From an uncultured Bacteroidales bacterium (GTDB lineage: Bacteria > Bacteroidota > Bacteroidia > Bacteroidales > FEN-979), in NCBI GenBank assembly GCA_903929315.1, contig CAIYUC010000163.1:1-40665 (forward strand): a DNA stretch of 40,665 bases, read 5' to 3'. The position numbers were made by a program, and so were the translations under genes. Below the pieces are notes generated by a model that did no database searches, was not told where the DNA came from, and worked only from the letters and a program-made list of their open reading frames with translations. Position 1 is the stretch's first letter. The number at the start of each line of letters is the position of its first letter. Shown here in pieces: positions 27,073 through 35,197 of the stretch.

Positions 27073-28061
27073 GGTTCCTTCCAAAGCTTTGTTTATTTAT
27101 TCTTATAAGTGCCGGTGGTCAATCATTGCTTTTCAGCCAGCCCACCAGGGAAGGGCCTGAAGTACCGGCCGGTTTCTGCATTTCAGCCTTTGAAATGAAA
27201 CTTTATAACATGATCAATGAATACCGTAACCGGTTCGACCTCCCTCCTATTCCTCTGTCGAAATCCTTGTGCTTTGTGGCTTCTGCTCATGTCAAAGATC
27301 TTTTTTTCCATCATCCTGATCAACTACCCTGTAATTTTCATTCCTGGTCCGATAAAGGACCGTGGAAACCATTTTGTTACCCCAGAGATGAAAACAAAAA
27401 AAATTCTGTCTGGGATAAACCAAAAGAGCTCACTAAATACAAAGGAAAAGGTTATGAGATCGTATATTGGGAAAATAACCCTGTAAACATCGACAGTATC
27501 ATTCCTTTTTGGAAATCCATTGACTATTTCAACAGTTTTTTAATGAATGCGGGAAAGTGGGAAGGGAGAAAATGGAACGCGATTGGTATTGCAATCTATG
27601 AAAACTATGCCTCGGCCTGGTTTGGTGAAATTCCTGATACCAATGGAGAACCTAATATTTGCGGGAGTGTCTCTCAGAAAAAACCTATGGTGGTTCCGGA
27701 GTCCCCAAAGGTTGAACAATCCCCTGTTACTCCGCCACCGGTTGAAAAAAAGGCCGGAAAGATTGGTAAACCTATAAAACACTTGCAATTGTCTTCTGAT
27801 TCAGTAAAAGCTGTCCCGGTTGAAATCATAAAAATCCGCACAGAAAAAATCTATATTATCGTTAAGAGTCTTTTGCCTTTAAGTGAATTGAAAAAAACGG
27901 CAGAATCCTTGAAATCACAAGGTTATACTGATGCAAAGATCCTTGAAAAAGAAAATAAATTCCGCGTTTCAATCATGGAATTTGATTTTAAGGCAAAAGC
28001 AGACAGCGCCTTACGGGAGGTAAAGAAAATTTTTAAAGACGCCTGGTTATTAAAATTTTGA
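27069..28061 (+). CDS. CAP (SCP/PR1-like) domain protein with C-terminal SPOR domain
   Basis: This encodes 330 residues. A signal peptide (FLPKLCLFILISAG, cleavage after LFS near residue 24) precedes a CAP-like domain, about residues 40-200, opening with MINEYRNRFDLPPIPLSKSL and containing ASAHVKDL and WNAIGIAIYENYASAWFG. The usual CAP His/Glu pairs are only partly visible (H74, E180). A Pro-rich linker leads to a SPOR-type domain (about 255-330, two YIIVKSLLP / KFRVSIMEF strands) that in known cases binds denuded peptidoglycan. The start overlaps the GH172 stop as ATGA, so the two are translationally coupled. It probably anchors at the cell wall; enzymatic activity is not implied. Confidence 0.7.
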   Translation: MRFLPKLCLFILISAGGQSLLFSQPTREGPEVPAGFCISAFEMKLYNMINEYRNRFDLPPIPLSKSLCFVASAHVKDLFFHHPDQLPCNFHSWSDKGPWKPFCYPRDENKKNSVWDKPKELTKYKGKGYEIVYWENNPVNIDSIIPFWKSIDYFNSFLMNAGKWEGRKWNAIGIAIYENYASAWFGEIPDTNGEPNICGSVSQKKPMVVPESPKVEQSPVTPPPVEKKAGKIGKPIKHLQLSSDSVKAVPVEIIKIRTEKIYIIVKSLLPLSELKKTAESLKSQGYTDAKILEKENKFRVSIMEFDFKAKADSALREVKKIFKDAWLLKF

Positions 28062-28073
28062 CCCCTCCCCCTG

Positions 28074-28095
28074 CCCCTCCCCAACAAGGGAGGGG
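28074..28095. terminator. GC-rich hairpin between convergent genes
   Basis: CCCCTCCC and GGGAGGGG pair around CAACAA in the 38-base gap between two converging genes. There is no T-run on the plus side; it may serve both directions or be a short relative of family A. Confidence 0.5.
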
Positions 28096-28099
28096 AGAA

Positions 28100-30904
28100 T
28101 TATTCTTCTGCGTCCTTTACTAATCTGAAACCAACAGTCCCGTTACGATCCAGACCGGGAGAAAGCAGCAGCAGCATTTCCGGGTGATCTGCCGGTAAAG
28201 GTCCGCCGGTCACGTACCAGATGCTGGAAGCAGGATGATAATAGCTCCCTCCCCTGATGATAGTATAATAATAACATCCGATATCGTAAACATCATTGGT
28301 CATCTGCCAGATATTACCAATCATATCTTCCACACCAAAAGGGCTTGCCCCGCCAGGGAATGCTCTGACTGAAGTCGGATGATTAAGATGATAATTGCAT
28401 TTGGTCGAATCCATCTGATTTCCCCAGGGATATTTACGCATATCTGTTCCCTGTGCAACATATTGCCATTCCATTTCGGTTGGCAAGCGCTTTCTGGCCC
28501 AACTGGCATATGCATTCATATCATCCCTGTTGACATAAACCACAGGATAATCCTGCTGACCTTCAGGAATACTCTTATTCTTCCAATGCCTGAGGTAGTT
28601 GTTTGTATCTTTAGGGTAATACTTCGCCATCTTCATAAATACAAAAAATTGCCGGTTGGTCACCGGGTATTTATCCATATAAAATTTATTTATATGAACA
28701 GGCACAGTATCCGAATGATCCGGAAATGGAATGAAAGGGTCAAGGCTTTTAGAATCCCGCTTTGTATAAAACTTAAAGGTTCCTTCAGGGATCAGCATCA
28801 TATCATCAGGTGCAGTGATCGCCGTTACCGTTTTTTTACTCGCAGTAATCAGCTTTGGGACTACATTATCCGGGAAGAGGACCCGTTCATCCAATAATTC
28901 ATTGTCCCCAAATAGTTGTATCACTATTTTTTCTGTCGAAATATCAAAATAATCCCAATATGGAATGCTATTACCAAATGCGGAAAATGTATATTTTTTT
29001 GAGGAATAAGAAGGATTTTCTCCGGTAATAATGATTTTTCCTCCTGCATTTGCCTTGAATTCCAATGTATCTCCTTTCAGTGAAGCCGATATCAATTGGG
29101 GGAACAAGGCAATGCATCCCACATTTCCCTCGCGTCGTGTATTGAGAAAAGACTTGTCGAACGGTTCAATATCCGCAGGGACAAATGTTTTTCTGTTTTT
29201 TACCAATGGATCGATCTCCTTATGATTCCAAATATCGACATAATGCTGATCTTTCGGTAACTCAGGCACCTCGAATAATGGACCTCTATGTCCTTCAGGT
29301 TTAAGACTGAGTATTGTGTAAAGGGTCTTATCTTTTGAAATCCAGCGATTGACATAGATGCTATCGGTCATAGACGGCAAAAGGGGCATCCAATCGTAGT
29401 TATGGAAAACCATGTTGTTTTCCCGCAGTATTTTTGTTGTCCTTCCCAAATAAGCAAATTCTTCTCTGATCCAGGATGGTCTTCCTGGTCGCATAGTGTT
29501 GATCTCCACGCCATAACTATTGAAGAATGAAATAGCGAGTTCACGGTGAAGCCTGTCATCTGCAAGCTGTAAGACGCGATAAATAGCAAAATCAGGTTTT
29601 ATAAATTTATTGAGGTTGAGAGGCGGAGGTAAAACCAGGGCATCATGAACGCGACCAGCAACGATCCCCGGCATATCCTTCGGAACCGCCATTCCTTCGC
29701 TGTACATGATAATTCCCGGCCGGACCTTGTCGGCAACAGCTTGAAGCTCTTTGTTTGACTCTCCTTTCGTATCGAGCACCACGCCATCTGCATCCGTGAC
29801 CAGGAGCAGGTTCTCCATTCCTTTCAGTTGATCTTCCTTCCTTGTTGCTTCATCCCATGGATTGTAAGAGATAAAATATTTTTTTCCATCCTGATGAACA
29901 AAATCTACCTGCTTCCTTAATTCGTCAAGCCCGCCCGGTAAATCCCGGTACATATCCCACTGATTTCGCTGATCCAAACCCAATCTTGGCCAGGTCGGCC
30001 AGAGAGTAAAAATGTCGACTCCCCCGGTCAATGAATCGTATTCAGTGAGCGAATGAAAAAAATTGTAATGATGAGTCAGTGCATCATAAAATTTTTTGTC
30101 CCATGCAAACTGGAGAACCATGATATACTTATTCTTCATCCACTGCAGGTCTTTTCTTTCAAACAAGGAATTATCGAAGGATGTCAGATCATATAACCAG
30201 CGATCCTGGAACATCATTTTCAGACCCTCATGCCAATCCTTTTTATGCAGATCAAAATAAACTTCATATTCGGCCCAGCCTCCCGGTTTAAGCGTGACCG
30301 TCCAGCGATCTATTTCGGTTCTCTCCTTATCCCGCTGGCCACGGCGGGCAAGGCCCGTGAGCGATAATTCCTCATTGACTTTCATATCCGCAAAACCAAG
30401 ATGCCATGCATTATCCGGAAGAAGCACTCCAACCGATCCGTAACCCGGACGGTACAGGAGTGACCTGCACAAATAATGCGGCCATTCTTTCGTTCCGCCT
30501 GCTGTGATGTAAACTTTATCATTTCCTTCTCCCAACGGAACGAAGTTTTCAATAGTATGCTTTTTCTTTGAATGGTTGGTAAAACGGAGGATATATTTTA
30601 TTCCCGGCTGGAATTTTTTATCCATCTTCAGAATACCCTGAATGCTGTCGGAGAGAATGAAATCGATCTCACCAGATTTAAATGAAACCTTTGAACGGGA
30701 AGTGGAATAAAAGTTACTGTCAATAAGGACAGAAAATAATGGGATCCCATGAGCCATATCGATCACTTTTTGATTTTCCAGAATGATTCCGTTCACCATA
30801 AAAGAGGCCGGCTCATCAAATTTCAGGGATTTGATCTGAGCGAAACAAGGATTAAAGCAGATATTTAAAATAATCAGGACCAGGAACAAAGTTTTTCTAT
30901 TCAT
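28100..30904 (-). CDS. TIM-barrel glycoside hydrolase-like protein fused to an FGE-sulfatase-like domain
   Basis: This encodes 934 residues. A signal peptide (hydrophobic LFLVLIILNICF, cleavage after CFA near residue 22) precedes a beta domain (30-240) and a TIM-barrel-like region (about 250-560) with FTLWPTWPRLG, FISYNPWDEA, TDADGVVLDTKGE (D378 at a strand end) and IIMYSEGM (E403). D378 and E403 are plausible catalytic acids; the family is not recognised with certainty (GH36-like layout). Residues 702-934 are a formylglycine-generating-enzyme (FGE) fold: MMLIPEGTFKF, YPVTNRQFF, KRLPTEMEW, DMIGNIWQ, IIRGGSYYHP and VGFRLVKD. The active-site cysteines that follow RGGS in true FGEs are absent, so this domain is probably non-catalytic and used for binding. 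It is convergent with the CAP-SPOR gene. Confidence 0.7.
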   Translation of the reverse strand: MNRKTLFLVLIILNICFNPCFAQIKSLKFDEPASFMVNGIILENQKVIDMAHGIPLFSVLIDSNFYSTSRSKVSFKSGEIDFILSDSIQGILKMDKKFQPGIKYILRFTNHSKKKHTIENFVPLGEGNDKVYITAGGTKEWPHYLCRSLLYRPGYGSVGVLLPDNAWHLGFADMKVNEELSLTGLARRGQRDKERTEIDRWTVTLKPGGWAEYEVYFDLHKKDWHEGLKMMFQDRWLYDLTSFDNSLFERKDLQWMKNKYIMVLQFAWDKKFYDALTHHYNFFHSLTEYDSLTGGVDIFTLWPTWPRLGLDQRNQWDMYRDLPGGLDELRKQVDFVHQDGKKYFISYNPWDEATRKEDQLKGMENLLLVTDADGVVLDTKGESNKELQAVADKVRPGIIMYSEGMAVPKDMPGIVAGRVHDALVLPPPLNLNKFIKPDFAIYRVLQLADDRLHRELAISFFNSYGVEINTMRPGRPSWIREEFAYLGRTTKILRENNMVFHNYDWMPLLPSMTDSIYVNRWISKDKTLYTILSLKPEGHRGPLFEVPELPKDQHYVDIWNHKEIDPLVKNRKTFVPADIEPFDKSFLNTRREGNVGCIALFPQLISASLKGDTLEFKANAGGKIIITGENPSYSSKKYTFSAFGNSIPYWDYFDISTEKIVIQLFGDNELLDERVLFPDNVVPKLITASKKTVTAITAPDDMMLIPEGTFKFYTKRDSKSLDPFIPFPDHSDTVPVHINKFYMDKYPVTNRQFFVFMKMAKYYPKDTNNYLRHWKNKSIPEGQQDYPVVYVNRDDMNAYASWARKRLPTEMEWQYVAQGTDMRKYPWGNQMDSTKCNYHLNHPTSVRAFPGGASPFGVEDMIGNIWQMTNDVYDIGCYYYTIIRGGSYYHPASSIWYVTGGPLPADHPEMLLLLSPGLDRNGTVGFRLVKDAEE

Positions 30905-30978
30905 TTTATAGGTTTATAAAATATTTTTCATTTGAATCAGACAAAAAATGAGTTTATTGATCTATTGTTAGTTGAATT

Positions 30979-31144
30979 AGGGGTTGTCTAATAAGTAATT
31001 TTTTCTTTCTCGCAGAGGCTCGCAGATGAAACGCTGAGTTTCGCAGAATATTGAAAACATGTGTTTTAACTTTGCGAGACTCGGCGGAAAACTCTGCGGA
31101 ACTCCGCGTGAAATTTTATTTTTCTTACTTTTTAGACAACCTCT
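30979..31144. repeat. Composite inverted-repeat element enclosing family C (copy 2)
   Basis: The outer ends (30979-30998, AGGGGTTGTCTAATAAGTAA, and 31125-31144) are 20-base inverted repeats with two mismatches, giving a MITE-like unit of 166 bases. Inside (31012-31079) is a copy of the TTTCTCGCAGAGGCTCGCAG family, inverted relative to 16023-16097. This fills most of the 299-base gap before ogt. Confidence 0.75.
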
Positions 31145-31203
31145 AATTCAAATTTGTTCTCATGCCCTGAAAATTTGTGCTTTTATAAGGGACAATTTTA
31201 AAT

Positions 31204-31677
31204 TTATTTTGAAAACAAATCTTTCTGAACAAAGGACCTTTCAAACTCCAAAAGCCATCTTTTTCTCCACAATCCTCCGCCATATCCGATCAATCTTCCA
31301 TTAGCCCCGATAACCCGGTGACATGGAACGATGATGGAGACCGGGTTTTTCCCATTTGCATTCCCCACAGCTCTGATGGCCTTAACATTCCCTATTCTCT
31401 CTGATAATTCAAGGTATGAGATCGTTTCACCAAAAGGGATCTTTAACAGTTCATTCCAGACTTTCTTCTGAAAATCAGTTCCTTCGAGATCAAGATCGAG
31501 TGAAAATATTTTCCTTTTTCCTTCGAAGTACTCCGTCAACTGGTTAAAACAATTCTTTAACACTCCGGACGGTTTATTTGAAGGAAATGTTTCTTCCCTG
31601 AAAAACAATGAACCAATCGCCTGTTCACTTGCAGCTATTTCAAAGAATCCTATGGGAGAATCAAAATATGCATTCAT
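31204..31677 (-). CDS. ogt: Methylated-DNA-protein-cysteine methyltransferase
   Basis: This suicide enzyme removes alkyl groups from O6-alkylguanine and O4-alkylthymine in DNA onto its own cysteine. The signature PCHRVIGANG gives the acceptor C119. Further conserved landmarks are FQKKVWNELLKIPFGETISY (about 69-88) and the RAVGNANGKNP helix-turn-helix region (102-112) with GGLWRKRWLLEFE after it. At 157 residues it has the Ogt length with a short N-terminal domain. It is a lone gene; a weak minus-strand -7 match (31766-31773) lies about 90 bases upstream. Confidence 0.95.
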   Translation of the reverse strand: MNAYFDSPIGFFEIAASEQAIGSLFFREETFPSNKPSGVLKNCFNQLTEYFEGKRKIFSLDLDLEGTDFQKKVWNELLKIPFGETISYLELSERIGNVKAIRAVGNANGKNPVSIIVPCHRVIGANGRLIGYGGGLWRKRWLLEFERSFVQKDLFSK

Positions 31678-31855
31678 AGAGATAACAGTAAAAATTAAAA
31701 CAACCTGCTTAATATGAACCCGGTATTCATATATGATACTTTGGTGAGTATATGGATCTAATGTGCAAATTTAAAATCCTTTTTAAAATAGACAGGGATT
31801 TTCTGTGATACGGTTCATGAATAAGTTTTAATTTCGGGCCATTAATTTTTACCTT

Positions 31856-33013
31856 ATGAAAACGGGGTCATTTTTCATTTTTTTTACTGTTGTGCTGGCC
31901 GTTTACGGAATTGTCAACTTTTATATTTTTTCAAGAGGATTGCAGTCAATACCTCCTGGCTCAACTTTCAGGGTTTGGTTTATTATCGGGTTCTGGTTCG
32001 TCGTCAGTACTTTTATCCTTGGCAGGTTCCTCGACAGGGCCGGAACCACGGGGTTGAGCACTCCCCTTACCTGGATCGGTTCTTTCTGGCTGGGCGCTAT
32101 GTTGTATTTCTTCCTGATTGTACTATTCATAGATTTTACACGGTTGCTGAATCACATTTTTCATTTTTTCCCGCAAGTATTTTATGCAGACTGGCAGAAA
32201 ACAAAGCTGATAGCCTTTTTTTCTTCGGTATTCCTGGTTTTTGTTTTGATCTTAGGCGGATATATCAATACTCTTTTTCCAAGGATCAGGACGCTGGATA
32301 TGGACATTTTAAAGACTGTAAAAGGTTCACGGGATTTGCATATTGTGATGGCTTCGGATATTCATTTGGGTGTTATAATCGGAAAAAACCGGGCTGCCTA
32401 TCTTGTGAATAAGATCAATGGTTTAAATCCCGATATAATTATCCTGGATGGGGATATCGTTGATGAAGACCTGGCGCCGGTGATACGGCAAAACCTGGGT
32501 GAGTCATTAAAAGCTTTAACAGCAAAGCTTGGTGTCTGGGCAATCACAGGAAATCATGAATATATCGGTGGAGTTATACCCGCAGTTAATTACCTCGTTG
32601 AGCACAATATTAAATTTATCAGGGATACATCGGTGCTGATCGACAACCGGTTCTACCTTGTCGGGCGTGAAGACAGGGATAAACAGCGATTTACCGGTCA
32701 ACCGAGAAAGTCACTGGAAGAGGTGATGAAAGATGTTGATCGCTCCTACCCTATTATTTTATTGGATCACCAGCCCTTCAATCTGGCCAGTGCTGCCGCA
32801 CAGGGAACCGACCTGCAGCTTTCCGGTCATACACATCACGGACAGTTGTTTCCCCTGAACCTGATCACCAATGCGATTTATGAATTAAGCTACGGATATA
32901 AGAAAATTGGACATACTCATTTCTACGTATCTTCCGGTTTTGGTTCCTGGGGTCCACCGGTCAGGATAGGTACTCGGCCGGAGATCGTAGATATTATGCT
33001 GCACTTCAGATGA
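31856..33013 (+). CDS. Membrane-anchored metallophosphoesterase
   Basis: This encodes 385 residues. Four hydrophobic segments fall in the first 145 residues (about 5-25, 37-55, 75-95, 118-140). The calcineurin-like domain follows: SDIHLG (D and H ligands), DGDIVDE, GNHE, LLDHQP and the double-His SGHTHHGQ. The arrangement matches the YkuE/YaeI-like group, some members of which act on lipid or nucleotide phosphoesters. Here the substrate is unknown, and the topology would place the catalytic domain near the membrane. It is followed by a 205-base gap with a GC-rich palindrome. Confidence 0.88.
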   Translation: MKTGSFFIFFTVVLAVYGIVNFYIFSRGLQSIPPGSTFRVWFIIGFWFVVSTFILGRFLDRAGTTGLSTPLTWIGSFWLGAMLYFFLIVLFIDFTRLLNHIFHFFPQVFYADWQKTKLIAFFSSVFLVFVLILGGYINTLFPRIRTLDMDILKTVKGSRDLHIVMASDIHLGVIIGKNRAAYLVNKINGLNPDIIILDGDIVDEDLAPVIRQNLGESLKALTAKLGVWAITGNHEYIGGVIPAVNYLVEHNIKFIRDTSVLIDNRFYLVGREDRDKQRFTGQPRKSLEEVMKDVDRSYPIILLDHQPFNLASAAAQGTDLQLSGHTHHGQLFPLNLITNAIYELSYGYKKIGHTHFYVSSGFGSWGPPVRIGTRPEIVDIMLHFR

Positions 33014-33092
33014 TAGCTGATAGATGGGAATGATTACAAATTATTGTTATTCATAGTTATTCATTGTTAATTATTAATTACTCAGGTTCGCG

Positions 33093-33108
33093 CGCGTTTC
33101 CGAACGCG
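33093..33108. repeat. GC-rich palindrome
   Basis: CGCGTT and AACGCG pair around TCCG within a CpG-rich patch (33089-33112) that stands out from the AT-rich gap. A short ATTGTT-type repeat lies just before it. No role can be assigned. Confidence 0.5.
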
Positions 33109-33218
33109 TGCGTGGTTCACGTGCATCTATATCGGGTATGTATATTAAGTAGCATAGACTAATTATTTGAAGAGGAAATAGAGAGTGATCAGGTTTAAAT
33201 AATTGATTAGTTAAATAA

Positions 33219-34454
33219 ATGAGAAGATACGTAAAACTTCTGCTCTTGTTTGTTGTGTTAATTGGTATCATTGGTATTGCCATTCCCTTTCTTTGGGTGT
33301 TAATTAAACCGGCAGAGGAAGTTCCTGTTATTATTAAACCATTGATAAAACACAAGTTTGCTTATAAGATCAATATCGACAGTCTCAATATCCAATATGG
33401 GAAGGTGAAGAATAACCAGAATCTCTCCACTATCCTCTTCCCACTGATCTCCGCTAACCTGATCGACAGGATTGGCAGGGAAACAGGCAAAATATTTGAT
33501 GTAAGGAAGGTTCACACAGGACAACAATTTGCCGCTATCACAGATAAGAAGAGCCCTCGAAAAACCTTGTACTTCATTTACGAGATCAACAATGTCGATT
33601 ATGTCGTTTATGATTTCAGGGATTCGCTTCGTGTTTACCAGGATAAGAAAAAGGTGAGTGTCGTCAGAAAAGCTGCCACAGGCATCATTCATACTTCACT
33701 TTGGAATACCTTTGAAGACAACGACCTTGATGTAAATCTCGCAATGAGACTGTCAGATGTTTATGCCTGGACCATTGATTTCTACGGATTACAAAAAGGC
33801 GATCATTTTAAGGTGATCTATGAAGAATTATACGTTGATAGTGCATATATCGGGACAGCCAGGATCCTTGCATCTGAATTCACCAGCAACGGAAAGGATT
33901 TTTATGCTTTCTATTTTGAGCAGGACAGCATCAGGGGGTATTTTGATGATGCTACACACAGTATGCATAAATCTTTTCTTAAAGCGCCTTTAAAATTTTC
34001 CAGGATCAGCTCCCGGTTTTCAGGTGCCAGGATGCATCCGGTCCTGCGAATTGTCAGGCCGCATTTCGGAGTGGATTATGCAGCGCCACGTGGTACCCCC
34101 GTCGTTGCACTGGGCGACGGCAGGATTACGGAAGCGAACTGGAAAGGTGGATATGGCCGGTTCATCAGCATCCGTCATAATTCAGTTTATACCACCTCCT
34201 ATGCTCATCTTTCAGGATATGCAAAAGGTATAAAGCCCGGTGTTCTTGTGAAACAGGGTGATCTTATCGGATATGTAGGAATGAGCGGGCTTGCAACAGG
34301 CCCGCATCTCGATTTCCGTGTTTATCGGAACGGGTTCCCGACAGATCCGCTAAAATTGGAATCGCCCGCTGCGAAACCGGTGGACTCTGTTTATCGTGAT
34401 AAATACATGAAACTGATTGCAACAATGAAACAGAAGCTGGACTCAGTGAAGTAA
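33219..34454 (+). CDS. M23 (LytM-like) peptidase, membrane-anchored, with HxD in place of HxH
   Basis: This encodes 411 residues. An N-terminal hydrophobic segment (about residues 6-28) anchors it or is a signal peptide. Residues 50-240 form the N-terminal domain that often blocks the active site in this family. The LytM domain (about 255-385) carries the first zinc motif HFGVDYAAP (H282, D286) and YAHLSGYAKG. The second metal motif reads GPHLDFRV, so H363 is followed by Asp365 where most members have His. The metal could still be held by Asp, or the site may be degenerate. The role would be peptidoglycan cross-link cleavage or, if inactive, regulation of an amidase as with EnvC. Confidence 0.85.
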   Translation: MRRYVKLLLLFVVLIGIIGIAIPFLWVLIKPAEEVPVIIKPLIKHKFAYKINIDSLNIQYGKVKNNQNLSTILFPLISANLIDRIGRETGKIFDVRKVHTGQQFAAITDKKSPRKTLYFIYEINNVDYVVYDFRDSLRVYQDKKKVSVVRKAATGIIHTSLWNTFEDNDLDVNLAMRLSDVYAWTIDFYGLQKGDHFKVIYEELYVDSAYIGTARILASEFTSNGKDFYAFYFEQDSIRGYFDDATHSMHKSFLKAPLKFSRISSRFSGARMHPVLRIVRPHFGVDYAAPRGTPVVALGDGRITEANWKGGYGRFISIRHNSVYTTSYAHLSGYAKGIKPGVLVKQGDLIGYVGMSGLATGPHLDFRVYRNGFPTDPLKLESPAAKPVDSVYRDKYMKLIATMKQKLDSVK

Positions 34455-34472
34455 TTACGGATTACGGATTAC
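34454..34472. repeat. ATTACGG heptamer tandem repeat
   Basis: ATTACGG is repeated twice with a partial third copy, starting at the last base of the M23 stop codon. It is a low-copy intergenic repeat with no function evident. Confidence 0.5.
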
Positions 34473-34530
34473 AGAAAACAGATACTGGATCCTCGTTGTA
34501 TAGGTTTGGGAATAAGATTGGTTATGAATT

Positions 34531-34551
34531 TCGAGTGTCGAGTATCGAGCA
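34531..34551. repeat. TCGAGTN heptamer tandem repeat
   Basis: Three heptamers, TCGAGTG, TCGAGTA and TCGAGCA, lie just after the stop of the convergent gene. The type resembles the preceding ATTACGG repeat in unit length. Confidence 0.5.
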
Positions 34552-34565
34552 TCAGGCAGCTATCT

Positions 34566-35075
34566 TCACTCTTCTCTCGTAAACGGATACGGATTTACCC
34601 ACATTTTCCATATCAGGAAGATAGGGAGTAGAAACCATGGTGCGTTGGCCAATAGCACCAGGGGTAAATTTAATGCAGGAGTTGTTCCCCAGATCTCTTC
34701 ACAGCAAATGATAAAAACAATCGTGAAAAGCATGGATGAATAAATAAATGTTGGGATCCGGATCCAATCTTTTCCTTTGATAAATGTATAGATCGCGGTA
34801 ATATAAAAGGGGCCGAACAGGATGGCATCCAGCCAGATCGTTGCCTTCCAGAAGGACGGACGGGCCATGAGCAATGGATCAAAGGTTTTTCCCCACCAGT
34901 GAACCATATCCACTAAGAACGGCAGAGGCCATATGGGATACCGGAAATTGACCGGATCACTGATGACCAACTGTTCCAAATCAACAATATAGGTTATAAA
35001 AAGGATATTAACAAAAAAGAAAGCAAGGTAAATATAATCGATTGGTCTCTCTTTAAGTGGTATAGATTTTCTCAT
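34566..35075 (-). CDS. EXPERA-domain membrane protein, TMEM97 (sigma-2 receptor)-like
   Basis: This is 169 residues from the ATG at 35075 (the longer frame from 35123 adds a hydrophilic leader unlike the family). Four hydrophobic segments lie at about 14-32, 78-98, 108-125 and 138-160. The whole protein resembles human TMEM97: ITYIVDLEQL against its ITLFMDLQAV, FDPLLMARPSFWK against KDPLLQEPPAWFK, and AIYTFIKGKDWIRIPTFIYS against ATYAFLKGSCKWIRTPAIIY. The two acidic residues that bind ligand in TMEM97 (Asp29 and Asp56) correspond to D32 and D66. EXPERA proteins are sterol or lipid isomerases and receptors; no isomerase motif is claimed here. It is a lone gene convergent with the M23 gene; start uncertain. 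Confidence 0.75.
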   Translation of the reverse strand: MRKSIPLKERPIDYIYLAFFFVNILFITYIVDLEQLVISDPVNFRYPIWPLPFLVDMVHWWGKTFDPLLMARPSFWKATIWLDAILFGPFYITAIYTFIKGKDWIRIPTFIYSSMLFTIVFIICCEEIWGTTPALNLPLVLLANAPWFLLPIFLIWKMWVNPYPFTREE

Positions 35076-35197
35076 ACAGAATTGTTTGGTTTTTGAATTA
35101 TTGAATTTATGATAACTGTGCATTATGAATTTTCACACTCACCCTACCTCCACACACAAACTCACACACTATTGCCTATTGCCTTACCTGCTAAGTA

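Noticed and set aside
31059-31304. Plus-strand frame in the gap before ogt
   Set aside because: It runs through the nested repeat element and into the antisense of ogt; no coding signal.
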